Assembly (NCBI GenBank): GCA_905221605.1
Contig: CAJNDS010002435.1
Location: forward strand, 903,277 to 967,276
Source: Symbiodinium natans
Lineage: Eukaryota; Sar; Dinophyceae; Suessiales; Symbiodiniaceae
Direction: 5' to 3'
DNA: 64,000 nucleotides
The translations under genes were made by a program, and so were the position numbers. This document shows, piece by piece, positions 23,058-34,885 of this stretch (its first letter is position 1; the number at the start of each line of letters is the position of its first letter). Under the pieces are notes generated by a model, which saw only the letters and a list, made by a program, of their open reading frames with translations, made no database searches and was not told where the DNA came from.

Positions 23058-23320
23058 GTGGCGTGCAGATTTCGGACGCTGGCAAGCTAAGGCTGAAGCC
23101 GCGCGCACAATGTCACAATCGCGCACTCGGGAATCCCCACAACTCGTCATGTTACCTTGGCCTCACAGTCTTAAAATAGGGCACCCTGAACCGAATCCCA
23201 CTTCGGATCCGCTCCTCCGCAGGGAGTGGCGAGGAGGGTGGTGTGGCACACGCCTCATGTTCGAGGGCGAGCATTGCTGGGATTTGCACCAAGGTCACCA
23301 AGGCCCATGTGCATGTTCAG
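23058..23320 (+). CDS. Two-exon segment with a Cys/His-rich part
   Basis: Exon one is 23,058-23,120, with an AG|G acceptor, reading WRADFGRWQAKAEAARTMSQ and a GC donor at AATC|GCGCAC. Exon two is 23,223-23,320, with CCGCAG|GGAGTGG and CAG|GTCCGA, reading LMFEGEHCWDLHQGHQGPC. Phase is kept. The C-H-H-C-C spacing hints at metal binding but matches no finger I can name. Confidence 0.55.
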
Positions 23321-23419
23321 GTCCGATTTGCAAATTTGGCATGACAAAGCTGTCAGCTTGTGTGTAAGGAATGGAAACGAGCCGAAGATCGTGGTGACAC
23401 GATGCCCGCAGGCTTGGGC

Positions 23420-24090
23420 AAATGGATTGATCACAAAACGATCGAAAGGCCAAACGTATATCAGCACGACACCTTTCAGCCCTCCTATCGGCCGGGCCAC
23501 TTGTCTGCAACACGTGCATGCTGAACAGTCCTGGAGACAAGGAGTACATGCCCGCATCTTCGCATAGAGTTTATGCTATTTCTCGCCAGGCGCCGCCCAA
23601 ACCCCCTCCCAGGCGGGGCACGTGGTGGACATTCGCGCATTGTTTGCTGTGTGTAGGTGTGAGGGTTCTTGGGGATGGTGTCTTCCAGAACTAGGGCTGT
23701 GAAATTTCGGAGGGCGCCCTGATCACCTCCGGGCGAGCCTTATTGTTCAGGTTTGCTCTGAGTGCAACTCTAGGAAAGTTTGCTGATATTGTGGCTACTG
23801 CGCAAACTCCACACCAAATTCACTGTAGGCGATTAGAAGTTTCAAAACTGTTCTCGTTTCATATCTGAGTAGTGACTTCCCAAACCCAACGATTGCCGCG
23901 TAGCCAGGGAGGCTCAGCTCCACTCGCAGTCCATGCAGGCCTGGGGGATGTCAGGCTTCAAACTTCGTTTCGGCTGTGGGGATCGTTGGGCATTGTTGTC
24001 CCCGTAGAGCGCGAGAATTTTGAGGGGCAAATTCAAAAAAGCTGAGTGTTTCGACGGATTAAAGAAGCAAGTGCAGTCGCTAAGCTGTTG
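23420..24090. other. No supported gene
   Basis: No frame with splice support. The reverse-transcriptase relic follows. Confidence 0.4.
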
Positions 24091-24097
24091 AGGCTTT

Positions 24098-24540
24098 GTG
24101 GTCTACAGCTCGCCCCACAATCAAGTGAAAACTGCATGTTTTACGATCAGTGGTCTTATAGGCAGGCAGAGGTATGGCTTGGAAACCATCCAACTTACGC
24201 AGCGCGAGCAGGATCAACTTGATGCTTTTCCAAACAAAATGCCCCGACGAAGCTGGACAAACCACATCATCACAACTGCTGTATTCCACATGTGTAGCTA
24301 CAAACATGTCAACCTGTCGATACGATGGAAGCAAGAAAACTCAAATGGTTGGCTCGTATTTTACGAGCTTCTCCTAATGACCCAATGCGTGAAGTCCACT
24401 TTGAACAAGGAACAGATCGATCAGAACAGAGCATACCAGGAGGGTTGGACAAACAAAAAGAAACAAGAAAACCTAGAGCCGATTGCAACAGCCATGCAAT
24501 GACGCATATCCTCTTCCTCAGTTCAGATTCTCGTTTTGAA
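24098..24540 (+). mobile_element. Non-LTR reverse-transcriptase C-terminal relic, frameshifted
   Basis: One frame reads RYGLETIQLTQREQDQLDAF at about 24,165-24,230. After a shift another frame reads RKLKWLARILRASPNDPMR at about 24,330-24,390. Both match the C-terminal part of LINE-type reverse transcriptases, where a YG.E.W.LT....LDAF block precedes a RRLKWLGHI.R...D..R block about 50 residues later. The catalytic palm with the FADD box is not present upstream, so this is a 5'-truncated or decayed copy. No target-site duplication or poly(A) tail was identified. Confidence 0.65.
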
Positions 24541-24670
24541 GCCCACAAAAAAGGATGATATATAGACGGCTTTGAATGGTTAAGACAAAGCGTGAAGCTA
24601 CATAGTGGCCCCGTGGGCAGTTTTCTCCGAATGTGTCATCGAGCATCTCGCACTATGTTCACCTTCGGGC

Positions 24671-24985
24671 TCACATCCGTGTAGTTGAGGTGCTTTTGCC
24701 AGCTTCTTGCCGGCATTGCCTCAGCTTGATCAGCTTTGGCTTTTGTTTGTCGAGCTTTCTGTTGGCGTTTGTTTCCGCCTTCACGTGATTCTGGACACCT
24801 TGTTTACTGTCTTCGTCTTTACTCAACACCTGGCGTATGGCCTTGCTGCTCCTTCCCAACCGTCTGATCTCTGGCTTTCCAATCCGTCGCAAGTCTCCAA
24901 AGTTGGGGCAGGCTCCGGCAAAGCCCGCGGCTCCGGCAACACGGCCGCGGCCGCACACGGCTCGCGTGCGGGCACCTAGGGGATC
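24671..24985 (-). CDS. Lys/Gln-rich coding segment, unrecognised
   Basis: The minus strand reads IRQVLSKDEDSKQGVQ, then a long basic helix ending in a stop at 24,671. An AG|G acceptor precedes VLSKDED. The opposite strand is also open, so the strand is not certain. Confidence 0.35.
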   Translation of the reverse strand, partial: DPLGARTRAVCGRGRVAGAAGFAGACPNFGDLRRIGKPEIRRLGRSSKAIRQVLSKDEDSKQGVQNHVKAETNANRKLDKQKPKLIKLRQCRQEAGKSTSTTRM

Positions 24986-25176
24986 TGGCATTGTCGAAAT
25001 ATGCAAGATCAATTGGAAAAGGGATTTCGTTGTAGCACTTCGCAAGCAACGACTTCTATTGCAGGCTAGGGCTTTTAGAGCTGTGGCCAAAGCGGATGAT
25101 TTCAAGTGCTGCAACGCTTGATCCCTCTGCCTTGCCTCTTTGCCTCTGCACATCTCTGCACGTTCTGGCAGTCAAG

Positions 25177-25308
25177 GCACGCCTTGAGGCCATGTTGGCC
25201 GAGGCTCAGGGAGTCTGGGCCTCAGGGAAGAGTTTAGCTGTTACTGGATTCAAGGGCCTAGGGGGTATTTTGGGGTCTTCGTCAGCTCTGTCTTTGGGGG
25301 ATTCATAG
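25177..25308 (+). CDS. Terminal exon candidate
   Basis: AG|G (CAAG|GCACGCC) opens ARLEAMLAEAQGVW and 43 codons to TAG. The product is not recognised. Confidence 0.35.
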   Translation, partial: ARLEAMLAEAQGVWASGKSLAVTGFKGLGGILGSSSALSLGDS

Positions 25309-25692
25309 GGTAGCTGGGTCTGAGATTCAGACGGTCTGCGTTGAGGTGTCCCGCAGGTCTGCTTGCAGGTCTGCGACGTGCATAAGAGGATATGGCCGCA
25401 GGTGACAAAACACAGGTTCAGCAATGAAGGTGTTAATCTGGTGGGACACCTGTCAAGACCTGGCTTGTTCCGACTCAAACCAAGGCCCCCAAGACCGCCA
25501 TAAACCAGCCTCAAGTTGCCGCAAGGAACGACATGGCCCGGTGCGGTCGACCTCTGAGATAGCGGTGATGCGGGTATAATGTTGCTTCCATAGACAGCGC
25601 GGATGTTCAGGGGCATCGGCCCGTCTTGCGCGATCCCAAAATTTCAGGAGATCTACGTCCGGTCACTGTCTGCACTGCGGAAGGACCCCGAA

Positions 25693-25812
25693 CTGCGGAA
25701 TTGTGGTACGGCAACTTATGAACTTATTTCGAACTATGTTGAACTTACAGGAGGCAGAAGTTATGAACTTAGGGCACAACTTATAAGTATGTTAGAACGT
25801 CATAACTTCAGA
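25693..25812. repeat. AACTTA-word cluster, first block
   Basis: GAACTTA, CAACTTAT and similar words recur at irregular 10-25 base spacing. The same words return at 26,565-26,750. Confidence 0.6.
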
Positions 25813-26079
25813 ATATGCTTTTCTATCGTTTTATTTGTTTCTGGTACAATCTCAATTATTTGCGGCTTTTGAAGAGAAAAACATTCGCCGCGGCTCCTGT
25901 TTTCATCATGCATGAACTTCTCCGGCTCGTGCCAACTCCACCACAGCCATGGTTCGGGCTGCGTCGCAGAAGCTGGGGCCACAAAGCAAGGGTCGAGTAG
26001 CAAACAGCTAGGTGCAGAGGAGCATAAAGCATGGAACAAAAAGAAACACAAGAACCGCAGGGGACATGCGCGGCAGCGC

Positions 26080-26295
26080 TCGTTCGGGAAGCAAAGCGTT
26101 ACGGGGGACATCGGGGGACGTCGGCGCGATAGTTTTGCACAGAAACCTATTTCGGGGGACTTGGGGGACCATGAATTTTGGTGAATTTCCGATATGAAGG
26201 GTAGGGTGGCGGACCTCAGTGGACATGGTCTAAAACGTACCAGAAATGCGGGGGACTTCGGGGGACCTGGGGGGACGTCCGGGGGACTTTTTTTC
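26080..26295. repeat. GGGGGAC-rich short repeat
   Basis: Words such as GGGGGACATC, GGGGGACTT and GGGGGACGTC recur more than ten times, with unique sequence between 26,170 and 26,240. Confidence 0.7.
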
Positions 26296-26347
26296 CTTCA
26301 GTTTTACATGGCGCCTGTCGCCGGATTGTCTTATACATCTACCGAGC

Positions 26348-26367
26348 CCTAAACCCTAAACCCTAAA
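26348..26367. repeat. Interstitial telomere-like tract
   Basis: Nearly three copies of CCCTAAA occur, the complement of TTTAGGG, the telomere unit reported for dinoflagellates and plants. Confidence 0.8.
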
Positions 26368-26564
26368 TCTTCCACGGTGTGCTGACACGGCCTCAGCCAA
26401 AAATGAGTTCGCGCCGGGCTTTCCGAAATGTTGCTGGGGAACTTTCTTTGAGTGCCTTTTCTCAACATGACAGCCGAGCCCATTTGATTTGAGTAAAAAC
26501 AATGAATATCGTTGTGTCTTTTCAAACCCGGGCATAAAACATGTAAAATCATCAAACATCTCTA

Positions 26565-26755
26565 AGTCCTTAAGTTCTGTGTAACTTACCGGTCTTGACA
26601 CTTATGTCGTACTTAATATGCTAGTTCTGCATAACTTATAAAAAATCGAATGTAACTTATCTTGAACTTATCTTATAACTTAGCATAGTTATGACCCAAC
26701 TTATGCAATTATAACCAACTTACAAGTTATTTGCAACTGCATAAGTGCCCGAGGA
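26565..26755. repeat. AACTTA-word cluster, second block
   Basis: At least eight ACTTA-type words occur (TAACTTAT, GAACTTAT, CAACTTAC) in 190 bp, resembling the block at 25,693. No gene is seen between 25,620 and 26,760. Confidence 0.6.
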
Positions 26756-26759
26756 CACT

Positions 26760-27946
26760 GAAGAAGCCCCAGCCTTGAGAGCGTCAGCCGATCTCAAAGT
26801 CCCTGCAATGTGGAACCCACAATGTCACAAGAACCCTATTTAATGTGCTGGCCCCCACTCCTCTTCGGCCGAAGCCGCGGGTTATGCCCTTGGATGGTCC
26901 GGGGATTTTGAAAGGAGTCACTTGAAAGGCGCGCCACGCCAAGCATTCTTCTGGAGGATGTCTTTGATAGCCCGCTTGGGTGGTTGGGGTGCACTTGCCC
27001 TTCCGGACCCCGAGCAGTGGTGTCTTTACGCCAACAAGCCTGCTTTTAGGGGGGGGTCCCTGTGCAAAAGCGAGGGTCCTACACACAACTGCCCTGGTCG
27101 AATCTAGAACTTAAGAGCGTGGAGGAGAAGGAGAAGGCTGATAAGCTGAACCCCACTTAAAGCACAGAGAGAGAGAGAGAGAGAGAGTGAGAGAGAGAGG
27201 GAGGGAGGGAGGGAGAGAGAGAGAGAGAGAGAGCGAGCCCCCTTCTGAGCCCAATTTCTTGGAGGTTCGTGGGTACTTTTCAAGTAAGGGTAGCAGTAGG
27301 ACAAATATGGTTATATCCTCCCCTAGGGTACCCAGAGCCCTACTTATGGGTACCTATGAAGCTTTAGAAGGAGCGAGAAGGGCAGGCCCACCCCCGCGGC
27401 GCCGGGAGCCCAGAGAGGGCGCGGAGAGCACAGGCGGAGCGCAGGGGGGGGTTTTAGGTTTTCTGTTGAGTTCATGGTCTAGTGTTTAGGGTCCGTGTCG
27501 TGGCTTTTATGATGGGCTAATTTGAGGACTCGATGCGTTGGGCCATAAATCCGGGGCAAACGGCATAAGATTGCACAGTAAAGCTGTCAATTGTTATTGG
27601 AAGAGCCCCGGGCTTGATCTTGGTCAGCTGGTCATTCGCAGAAGAGGTGAGAACCCTGCTGAGTATGCCCACCAGGCCGGAAAGATCAGACCGGACACAG
27701 CCCAGGTCCCTGTGCAGCAGCATGGCCCAAAAGCCCGGCACTGAGTCAATGGGAGTGATCGGTTCCTTGTTGCCTTTTGGCTCATGAGTCAGCGTGTCCC
27801 CATGCACCATGCCACCAACACTTGCGTCCGAGTTGGAGCGCCATTGCCTGATTTGCGAACTCCGCAGCACGCAAGGCACGCACTTTCACGGAACTGTTGC
27901 CTTGGGGGTTTGACACCTGACGCCCTTGCTCCGTACCATACGACAG
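26760..27946. other. No supported gene; GA microsatellite inside
   Basis: A (GA)n tract lies at 27,165-27,235. Frames elsewhere lack splice support. A weak match to the dinoflagellate spliced-leader core lies at 27,771-27,786 and was not accepted. Confidence 0.5.
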
Positions 27947-28560
27947 CTATATGAGACTCTCAGCGGTCCGTGCTGCAACCAACCTGAAGCTGTCATGAGG
28001 TGTAATGAAGCGGCCAGCAGAGAGATCGAGATCATAAGGATCGAGTTTAGATTCTGGATTGTATCGACATAGAGACTCAAAGAGCTTGTTCCAGGCGAGC
28101 CAATGCGAGGGGCGGCTGACATCTAGTGCACGCAACAAGCGTAGCGCATCCTCGGCTTCCCCGGTGATCCTGGTGCTAACGGGCAAAAACCCCTTTAAGT
28201 CAAGTTGTTTCATGTACAGCCGCTGCCACCTATTTTTCAGAACGGAAGCCGGCGCCTGTTTCGATTGTGGCTGATATGCCGCGTGAGGGGCGCCAGAAGA
28301 ATCCATCATGAGCCGCGGTGAGGGTCCAGCAGTGCCTCCACCGCGCTTTGTTCCTTCCACTGGGAGAAGACGTGGCGAAGATACTCGTAGCTATGATATC
28401 AACCTTTTTCTAGCCAGGAAGATGTCCTACAGCAGTGCCACGTCACGCAGTGGAAGTTCGCACGTCGAAAATGAATGCTTGTCCGTACTTCCGGACATTT
28501 TTGAGATCAACATTTATGAGGTAAAGCCTGCCACGTGGGTCGTGCATCCTAGAGCAGCTG
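27947..28560 (-). pseudogene. Decayed or spliced gene, unrecognised protein
   Basis: The minus strand is open for 137 codons from 28,360 to 27,947. It reads like a real globular protein: DALRLLRALDVSRPSHWLAW, RYNPESKLDPYDLDLSAG, then DSFRLVAARTAESL. Further upstream in another frame comes YEYLRHVFSQWKEQS (about 28,330-28,400), and before that KNVRKYGQAFIFDV (about 28,455-28,500). The frame changes with no clear splice sites suggest an intronless copy with frameshifts. The family is not recognised; it may be a domain of a dispersed element. Confidence 0.45.
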
Positions 28561-29640
28561 TTGCTACGTTTGTCAATGAATCTATGTTAACGAATTGGGC
28601 TTCGTTCCTCATCGATATGGCGTCTGCACCTGTCTTCCATCCTTATACCTGTAACCTTTAAAGAAGTCCCAACTCATGCCAACAATGTGCCTGGAAACGG
28701 AAGATGCTTTGTACAACCATGCTGCGGCAGGGGCTTGGCTTAAAAGAGGTCGGGTCTCTGCTCGGGATGGCAAAGGCTGGCGCAAAGCCCAGATTGTGCG
28801 AGCAGAGTTGCAGCTGAAACAGGGCAAGCGCAAGCTTACATCCAGAAGACCTAGCCACAAAACTTTCCCGGATGTCTAGTGGCGACATGCAAGACTTCCT
28901 ATGCCTGCTAAGAACTCAGAGGCTTCAAATGCAAGTTCGGATTTATTTCTATAGAAGCAGTCAAGAAGTTTGAGGAAACCAGGGGCAGGGAAATAACTAG
29001 GGGAGTGCTTTGGGGGGGGGTCGTGCGGAAAAATTGCGAATCATGTGGCTGGGTGCGAGGGTCCTCCAAGGATCGGGGGAAGAACTGTGCTGCTTAACTG
29101 GTGTCTTAGAGTCTTAGGGAAGAAGGATTAGCTTTCCTTCCCACATTGTCCAAAAACGTTTGAGGGTTTGACTTGGGAAGGGATCATCTTGCTTTTCCTG
29201 TCGAACGAGTTTTGCAGGATACGTTCGCAATGTTAGCACAAGCCGCGAACCGCCGAAGTCGTTAATTCGACATCCGGAAAGTCTTAAATTGGGGACCAAG
29301 CTATTCAGGGTATCACATCGCATAGACTCGGGGTCACCGAGAAGAAAACAACAAGAAGCGGCTTGAATCACTGGTGTGCAAGTGCCGGGGCAGCTTCATA
29401 GCCAGTCAAATCTCAACAAGTTCACCGCTGGCCAACCCCGTAATTCCGGATTCGAGTACCGGCACCTGACATTCGATGCAGCGCTTAAGGCTTAAGCCGG
29501 GTTGCTATAGTTCTCAACATCGTAAGCCCTCTTGGAAACGCGAAACTGAAAGCACCAGACCAAGAAGCTGCACTCTTCAACCCCTCAGCTCGCGATCTGA
29601 GATCTGGGTTCGCTGCCTCTCCACGGGCCAATTATGGCAG
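28561..29640. other. No supported gene
   Basis: Several short frames occur on both strands. One plus-strand frame near 29,510-29,650 (QEAALFNPSARDLRSG) could be an exon, but it is opposed by an equally open minus frame. Confidence 0.35.
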
Positions 29641-29650
29641 TTTCCCAAGT

Positions 29651-29866
29651 TTAGAACTTCCAGGATTGGGGTTCCTGGCCGGGAGGCCTGTTGTCAATCA
29701 CGGGGACGCCAGGTCGGTCGACGGACCATGTTCGTCCCCAGTCGATGTGTGCCACTCGAACCCCAAAGGCGTAACCCCAAAGGTGTCCTATTGCCTTCTG
29801 CTCTCTGACAGACACACCGGCGCCGTAAAACGCATCAGGAACTGATGAGGCGACCGTAATCGCCAA
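29651..29866 (-). CDS. Exon or small ORF candidate
   Basis: The minus frame reads AIGHLWGYAFGVRVAHIDWG and FYGAGVSVREQ, which looks protein-like. No splice sites were assigned with confidence and no family is recognised. Confidence 0.3.
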   Translation of the reverse strand: MAITVASSVPDAFYGAGVSVREQKAIGHLWGYAFGVRVAHIDWGRTWSVDRPGVPVIDNRPPGQEPQSWKF

Positions 29867-30699
29867 ATCTCTTGTGCGCCCGGAATCTTCGAGTACCGTG
29901 GCTACACATCCGTGCGCACGCGCACGACATGCTGGGAGCTGATGTAGAACACAGTCAAAGTTCTAACGTTATTTGAAGACGCACAAGTAGTTCCAGCAAT
30001 CAGGTTCGTTGATGCTGGAGGTAAAGCATGCCTATTTGCGTTGCTACAGTGGAGTGATTCTGATGTAGTCTGCACAATCTGAAACATCGGTCAGCTCCCT
30101 GGCGGCCCTATAACTAACTACTGAAGATCTTGGCTGCTGCAAAGGCGAGGAGCCAAAAATGAGCATGCCGGCTGACTGGGTGAGTATTTTGAGCGTGGCG
30201 GCAGCCTCGTGATTAGAAAGAAAGAGGGGAAGGAAAGCGTTTTGTGACGAACAAAGAGAGCGAGAGTAGCACCGTGATTTGCATTCTTAATCTGCCAGTG
30301 TCAAACGAAAAAGTGCAAAGGAAGCTTGGTGTCAGGAAACAACCTGTGCTTGCCTTGGCGTTTTGGTTCAGACGAGCCGGGCGGTTTCGGGCACGGATGC
30401 CTCCATGGTGGGGGTCCAGGGGTGCAAATGGCTGCGTCGCCAATACTGCAGGCCGCACTGATTATGCTGACTGCTGGCACCGGCTAACAGGCTTTGAATA
30501 GAGTTTGGCGATCGACATTGGCAATTGTGGCAGGATGTGTTAAGACGCAATCCTGGTTTCTGAGGTGCGCATTCGGCGGCGAACGGGTCTTCAGAAGCCG
30601 TCCAAGCGGAGCCTGAACCCGAAGCTCCTGAGGCGTGAGATTCGCGGGTGAGCGATCTCGGCACCAATGCATACGTACGCGCATTTCTATCTTTTTCAT

Positions 30700-30793
30700 A
30701 GAGGTGTATAAATATATACATACACACACACACTTACTTTTACATGCGTAAGCCCGGCATCCAACAAATGAGAATTAAATACAATCAGTAGAA

Positions 30794-30830
<37 letters not shown>

Positions 30831-30920
30831 CATATTTATTTATATAGATATATTCTCACACGTATATATATATATATATATATGTGCACAGGTTTATGTA
30901 TACATATACACGCATGGCTT
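30700..30920. repeat. TA microsatellites
   Basis: (TA)n and (CA)n runs interleaved with TATATG words. A second such tract lies at 31,785-31,890. Confidence 0.9.
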
Positions 30921-31782
30921 GATCTTTATAGACATTGCCATTACACCATGAAGTGACTGCCCAGACCTCTGCGTGCAAGCTGAACATCTAACCCAGTCGG
31001 AAGGATCGATGACGAAGAGGGCGAAGACGACGATGACGCTCTACGGCGCTTGCGTTGCTCAAGGGTTCGGAATGGTTCGGAGATTTCTTTCTGATCATAA
31101 GGCATGGTGCAAAGATCTTTGCGAATGTGTAGCAAGGCATGCCGAAGGGTCCGATGGGCGTGTGCTGGGATTCAGAACATTGTCTCGCAAAGCTTATGAA
31201 GGTGAAAGCAGCATGTCTCACGCCATAGGAGGTTCTGAGAAGGGAGGCATGATCATGAGCTCGATTGTGGCAATCATGAGCCCGAAACATGGCATTGCTT
31301 GATTCAGGATGACTATTGGCTGCCAAAGGTGCCCAAGAGGATCAGTCCCGAGGTGGGCCCCTTCGGGTCAGGGGGGGCGTCAGATAACCTTGCCAGCTTA
31401 ACAGGCGAAACCAGGCGTCATGCCGTGTGTAGCTCTGAAAGTCCGGGGACCTTGGACCACCACGTTGCCAATCGCGTTGTCCAGTCGCGTGGATAGGAGC
31501 AGCGAAGAATCGATGCCACGGACACGGTCGACCGGCTCTTCCATGTTTCCAGGCGGAGGCAACTGCAAATACAGCTCGAAGAATCAGCATAGAGGACAAA
31601 TCAGACCAGCTTACAAAGCACTTGGCACAGCACACATAAATGTCATACTGTGCATATGGTGGATGACAAATCAAAATAATTAGAAGTTTTTACATACAGA
31701 AATGCATGCCTTCCCAGTGCTGCCTAGGCATATAGATACATCTCTTTGTGTCTATCATGTGCGCATGAATGATTGAATGCAC

Positions 31783-31784
<2 letters not shown>

Positions 31785-31825
<41 letters not shown>

Positions 31826-31890
31826 TATATATGTATATATATATATAGATATATATTGTACATATACATATATGTCCAATATGTATATAC
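31785..31890. repeat. TA microsatellite
   Basis: A long (TA)n run, with ATATGCATATAT and TATATAGATATA interruptions. No gene is supported from 29,900 to 32,800, although an acidic frame (EEGEDDDDALRRLR) occurs near 31,012. Confidence 0.9.
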
Positions 31891-32879
31891 ACGCACACAT
31901 ACATAGTTGTATGCGCGTGTTCACTGTGCTGCTCCTTTGTATTGTGGGCAAATTCTTGCGCGATGCAAGCCTGACTACAGGATAGCCTGCATGCCAAGAT
32001 GGCGGAAGCTCTTCCTCGTTGCAGCCAGACGCTACGAGATCAGGCGTGAGGGAGTACACATCCCAGGGCCTTGCGGGTTTGAGGTCGCCCCTAGAAACGA
32101 ACATGTTTCCATGTTATAGCTGCAGAAAGTCCGTCGGACCCTGGTATCTGGTGTCAGAAATTCCTCCCAATGCTTCTTCCAAGAGACCTGGCGTAGCTCC
32201 CTGAGAGAGACTCCTACTTCACAGGCTGCATCGACTGCAGGAGGCCAGGTGTGCATGCGTTTTGCCAAGCGGGCTGCCAAGGCCAAGGCCCCCAAACCAG
32301 TGAGACCTGGACTCAAAGGAGGGCTCCGTGACCCCAACGGTTGCCGTTGGAGCATCCGCACCACATAGGGCATGTCTGCAAGGGGAAGCATTTTCCACCA
32401 CGTCCCCGCTAGCCCAGCCCGCGCCGCCAGAAGACATATGTTGCCTGAGATAAAGCCGGCATGGCTTCAGTTACACGCCTCGTGATGCATGTCATGCTGC
32501 CAGCGGCAAACACACCAGCAGGCAATGTACATGGGTTGCAACGTGGACGACCTGGCGGCTTTGGAGGTTGGACCATGTTGAGCCACTCCTGTTGCCATGG
32601 TCCCCGGTGGCCGCACCCGAAATGAAAGGAGTTGTCTCTACAATCCACAAACTGAAAATGAGCTGGAAACAGGAGCTCAAGAAGGAGATCCCCGACCCGC
32701 TCTGGTCCTGGCAACTTGACTTGAGCATCTGTTTTCAGATGAAGCCCATCTCAGCCAACACATGTGCCTGTCGAGCCCAACTGTGAGGCTCAGGGCTCAA
32801 GGCCTCATGAAGATCACCTTTCCAAAGCCCCGAACATTCTCCATCCTTTTCCAGCAGTGTCCACTTGAGCTTCTCGAGG

Positions 32880-33158
32880 TGGGCCTATGAGCTGGGTCTC
32901 TTCCAGCGTGCAGTGAGGCACGATGAAGTACTGGGGAAGCTTGCTCGGCAATTCCTGGGAGCACTACTGCTTCGCATCAGTAACCTGATCAAGAGTTGCC
33001 CGCCAAGCCCTCAACGCACTCAAGCAGCTTTCAGGAAGGCGAGGGTCAAGCTTGTGGAGTTTGCCATTCGGGCTTATCGCTTGCGGATTGCTGATGCTGT
33101 TGACAGATGTGTCCTGGAACATGTTCCCGAGCTCGTCGTTGGAACAAGCTATAGTTAG
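32880..33158 (+). CDS. Exon encoding a helical protein segment
   Basis: An AG|G acceptor (CTCGAG|GTGGGC) opens a frame that runs to TAG at 33,156 over about 92 codons. WAYELGLFQRAVRHDEVLGK and later AFRKARVKLVEFAIRAYRLR read as long amphipathic helices with alternating hydrophobic and Arg/Lys positions. The frame is open further 5' as well. The family is unknown. Confidence 0.5.
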   Translation, partial: WAYELGLFQRAVRHDEVLGKLARQFLGALLLRISNLIKSCPPSPQRTQAAFRKARVKLVEFAIRAYRLRIADAVDRCVLEHVPELVVGTSYS

Positions 33159-34885
33159 TCTAATTCAGTGTGCCGCTGGAAAGGGTGTGTCGAAGTGGGT
33201 CGTTGAAAAAGTGTTCCAAGTCTGTCTTTATGTTACCAAGGGTGTGATGTGGTACGTGTTCGGTTCCTTGTGTGAGTAGTATCGTTTTTCGAGACCGTTA
33301 TGCAGTGGTGTGGATGATGTGTTGATAAGGACTACAAGAACCGCCTTGTAAGAAGTCCAGATTCAACAAGCAAAACCAAATCCATGCCAGAGAGCCTTGG
33401 TTCGAGCGCCTTCATGGCCAGGCGATGTCGGGCTGAAATGCATCTCAGCTCTGCTGGGATTGGGGAATGAAGGGCGCCGATGGGTTCGGGGATTTGTGGC
33501 TAATGGTTGCATGAGCTTAGGCCGCAATCGTCAGCTTTACCTTGTAATTTCCAGGAGCTTCTCGCCACCCTCTAAACAATCGTATGCTGTGGGGTTTAGG
33601 ATTCGGAGCGTCGGCATTGAAAGTCTTGAGCTGCGTAGTTGCAAGACCGACATAGCTATGGTCGACTTTAGATGATGACTCTAGTCTGCTGGGTGGGAAG
33701 TGAACATTACCAACTGCGTGACGAGGCCCTTGTACTCCACAATGATACCAGTACTTATTGCTGAAGTCTGGTTTTTCTGCCCTTCATGTAATGGCATTGC
33801 TAAGGCTCAAAATTCTGCCCGTCATCAGCGGGGTGAACTATCCCCCTCAGGAGTGCTGCCACGTGATTTTCCTCCTAAAGCCAATGCCAGTATATTGCTG
33901 TAGCAACATGCCAAGCCTGTGATCGCAGCCACCACAATCGAGTACGTACTCTGCAGCAAGAATGATCATCCGAAGCCTAAGATTTCCGAAGCAGGCCAAA
34001 GTCGCGCAGACGCTGGCAGAGATGACGGATGTTCCTCTGGAAGGATGCTTGTCCAAAGACTGGCCTAGCATTCCAAAAATGTGCAGCAACATTCTGCTTC
34101 TTGCCTGAGTCTTGCACAAGCCTTTTGCAAATAAGGGCAACAGAACATTCGTGTGCCGCATTCAGTCCGAATCATTGTCATTCTTGTTATGTTGTGCTTC
34201 ATGAACGGACATGAGTATTTATTGGCTTGGGCGTGCATCATCAAGAAAGGCCTGGCTGTGTTTACACGGTAGACTGTAGATGTGCTGATTTAACATAATC
34301 TTTGTAGCGCCGCCCTTGCCTTACAAAAAGCACTGCAGGATGAAATTACGCCGTCAATGAGGTACACTCACACGCAATGCCAACCTCGGCCGAACTGAGG
34401 TGTTAACGCCATCGCATGGAAGCAGCACGGCGAGCTCATCATCGAGGCAAGCTTCCCTTCCAAAGCCGTTTTGGGAGGACCGGACATGACGAGACGCCTA
34501 CGCATTGCGGCGCAATTTACCTGCGGTCGCAGTATTGCAGGTCCGGGTGCTATGACATAGCTGACATGAGTTGTGAGTTCATGTTCTCCTGCTTGAGGAG
34601 GGGGGCAGAACGTAAAAAAAGACGCGGAGCAGCCGACGCCGCAGCTCTGCATGGTGCATTGCATCATTCAATTGCATCCATGAACCTCCCTCCAGCACTA
34701 GCAAGAATCAGGCCTGCGAATGCCGTGGCCCATGGCCAAATAGTGTCGAAGAATGTCCCGAGATTCTCGAGATTTGTCATTTATTTATTTGTTTTCTGTT
34801 TTTTTTTTTGGCGGGGGGGGGGGGGGAGGCATTAGCCAAATGTGACACATTTGCGTGCCCTTGGCCCGTTTTGACTTGGCTGCAG
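33159..34885. other. No firmly supported gene
   Basis: Frames around 33,400-33,670 and 34,620-34,760 are open but lack good splice sites. A G run lies at 34,813-34,828. Confidence 0.35.

Noticed and set aside
27771-27786. Relict dinoflagellate spliced leader
   Set aside because: Only the TTTTGGCTCA core matches, with a deletion before it and no coding frame directly downstream on that strand.
29380-29470. tRNA-like element with TTCGAGT and matching GTGCCGG/CCGGCAC arms
   Set aside because: The acceptor complement overlaps where the T stem must be, so a cloverleaf cannot form.
30150-30175. Reverse-oriented spliced-leader relict
   Set aside because: Similarity is limited to GAGCCAAAA; too short to distinguish from chance.
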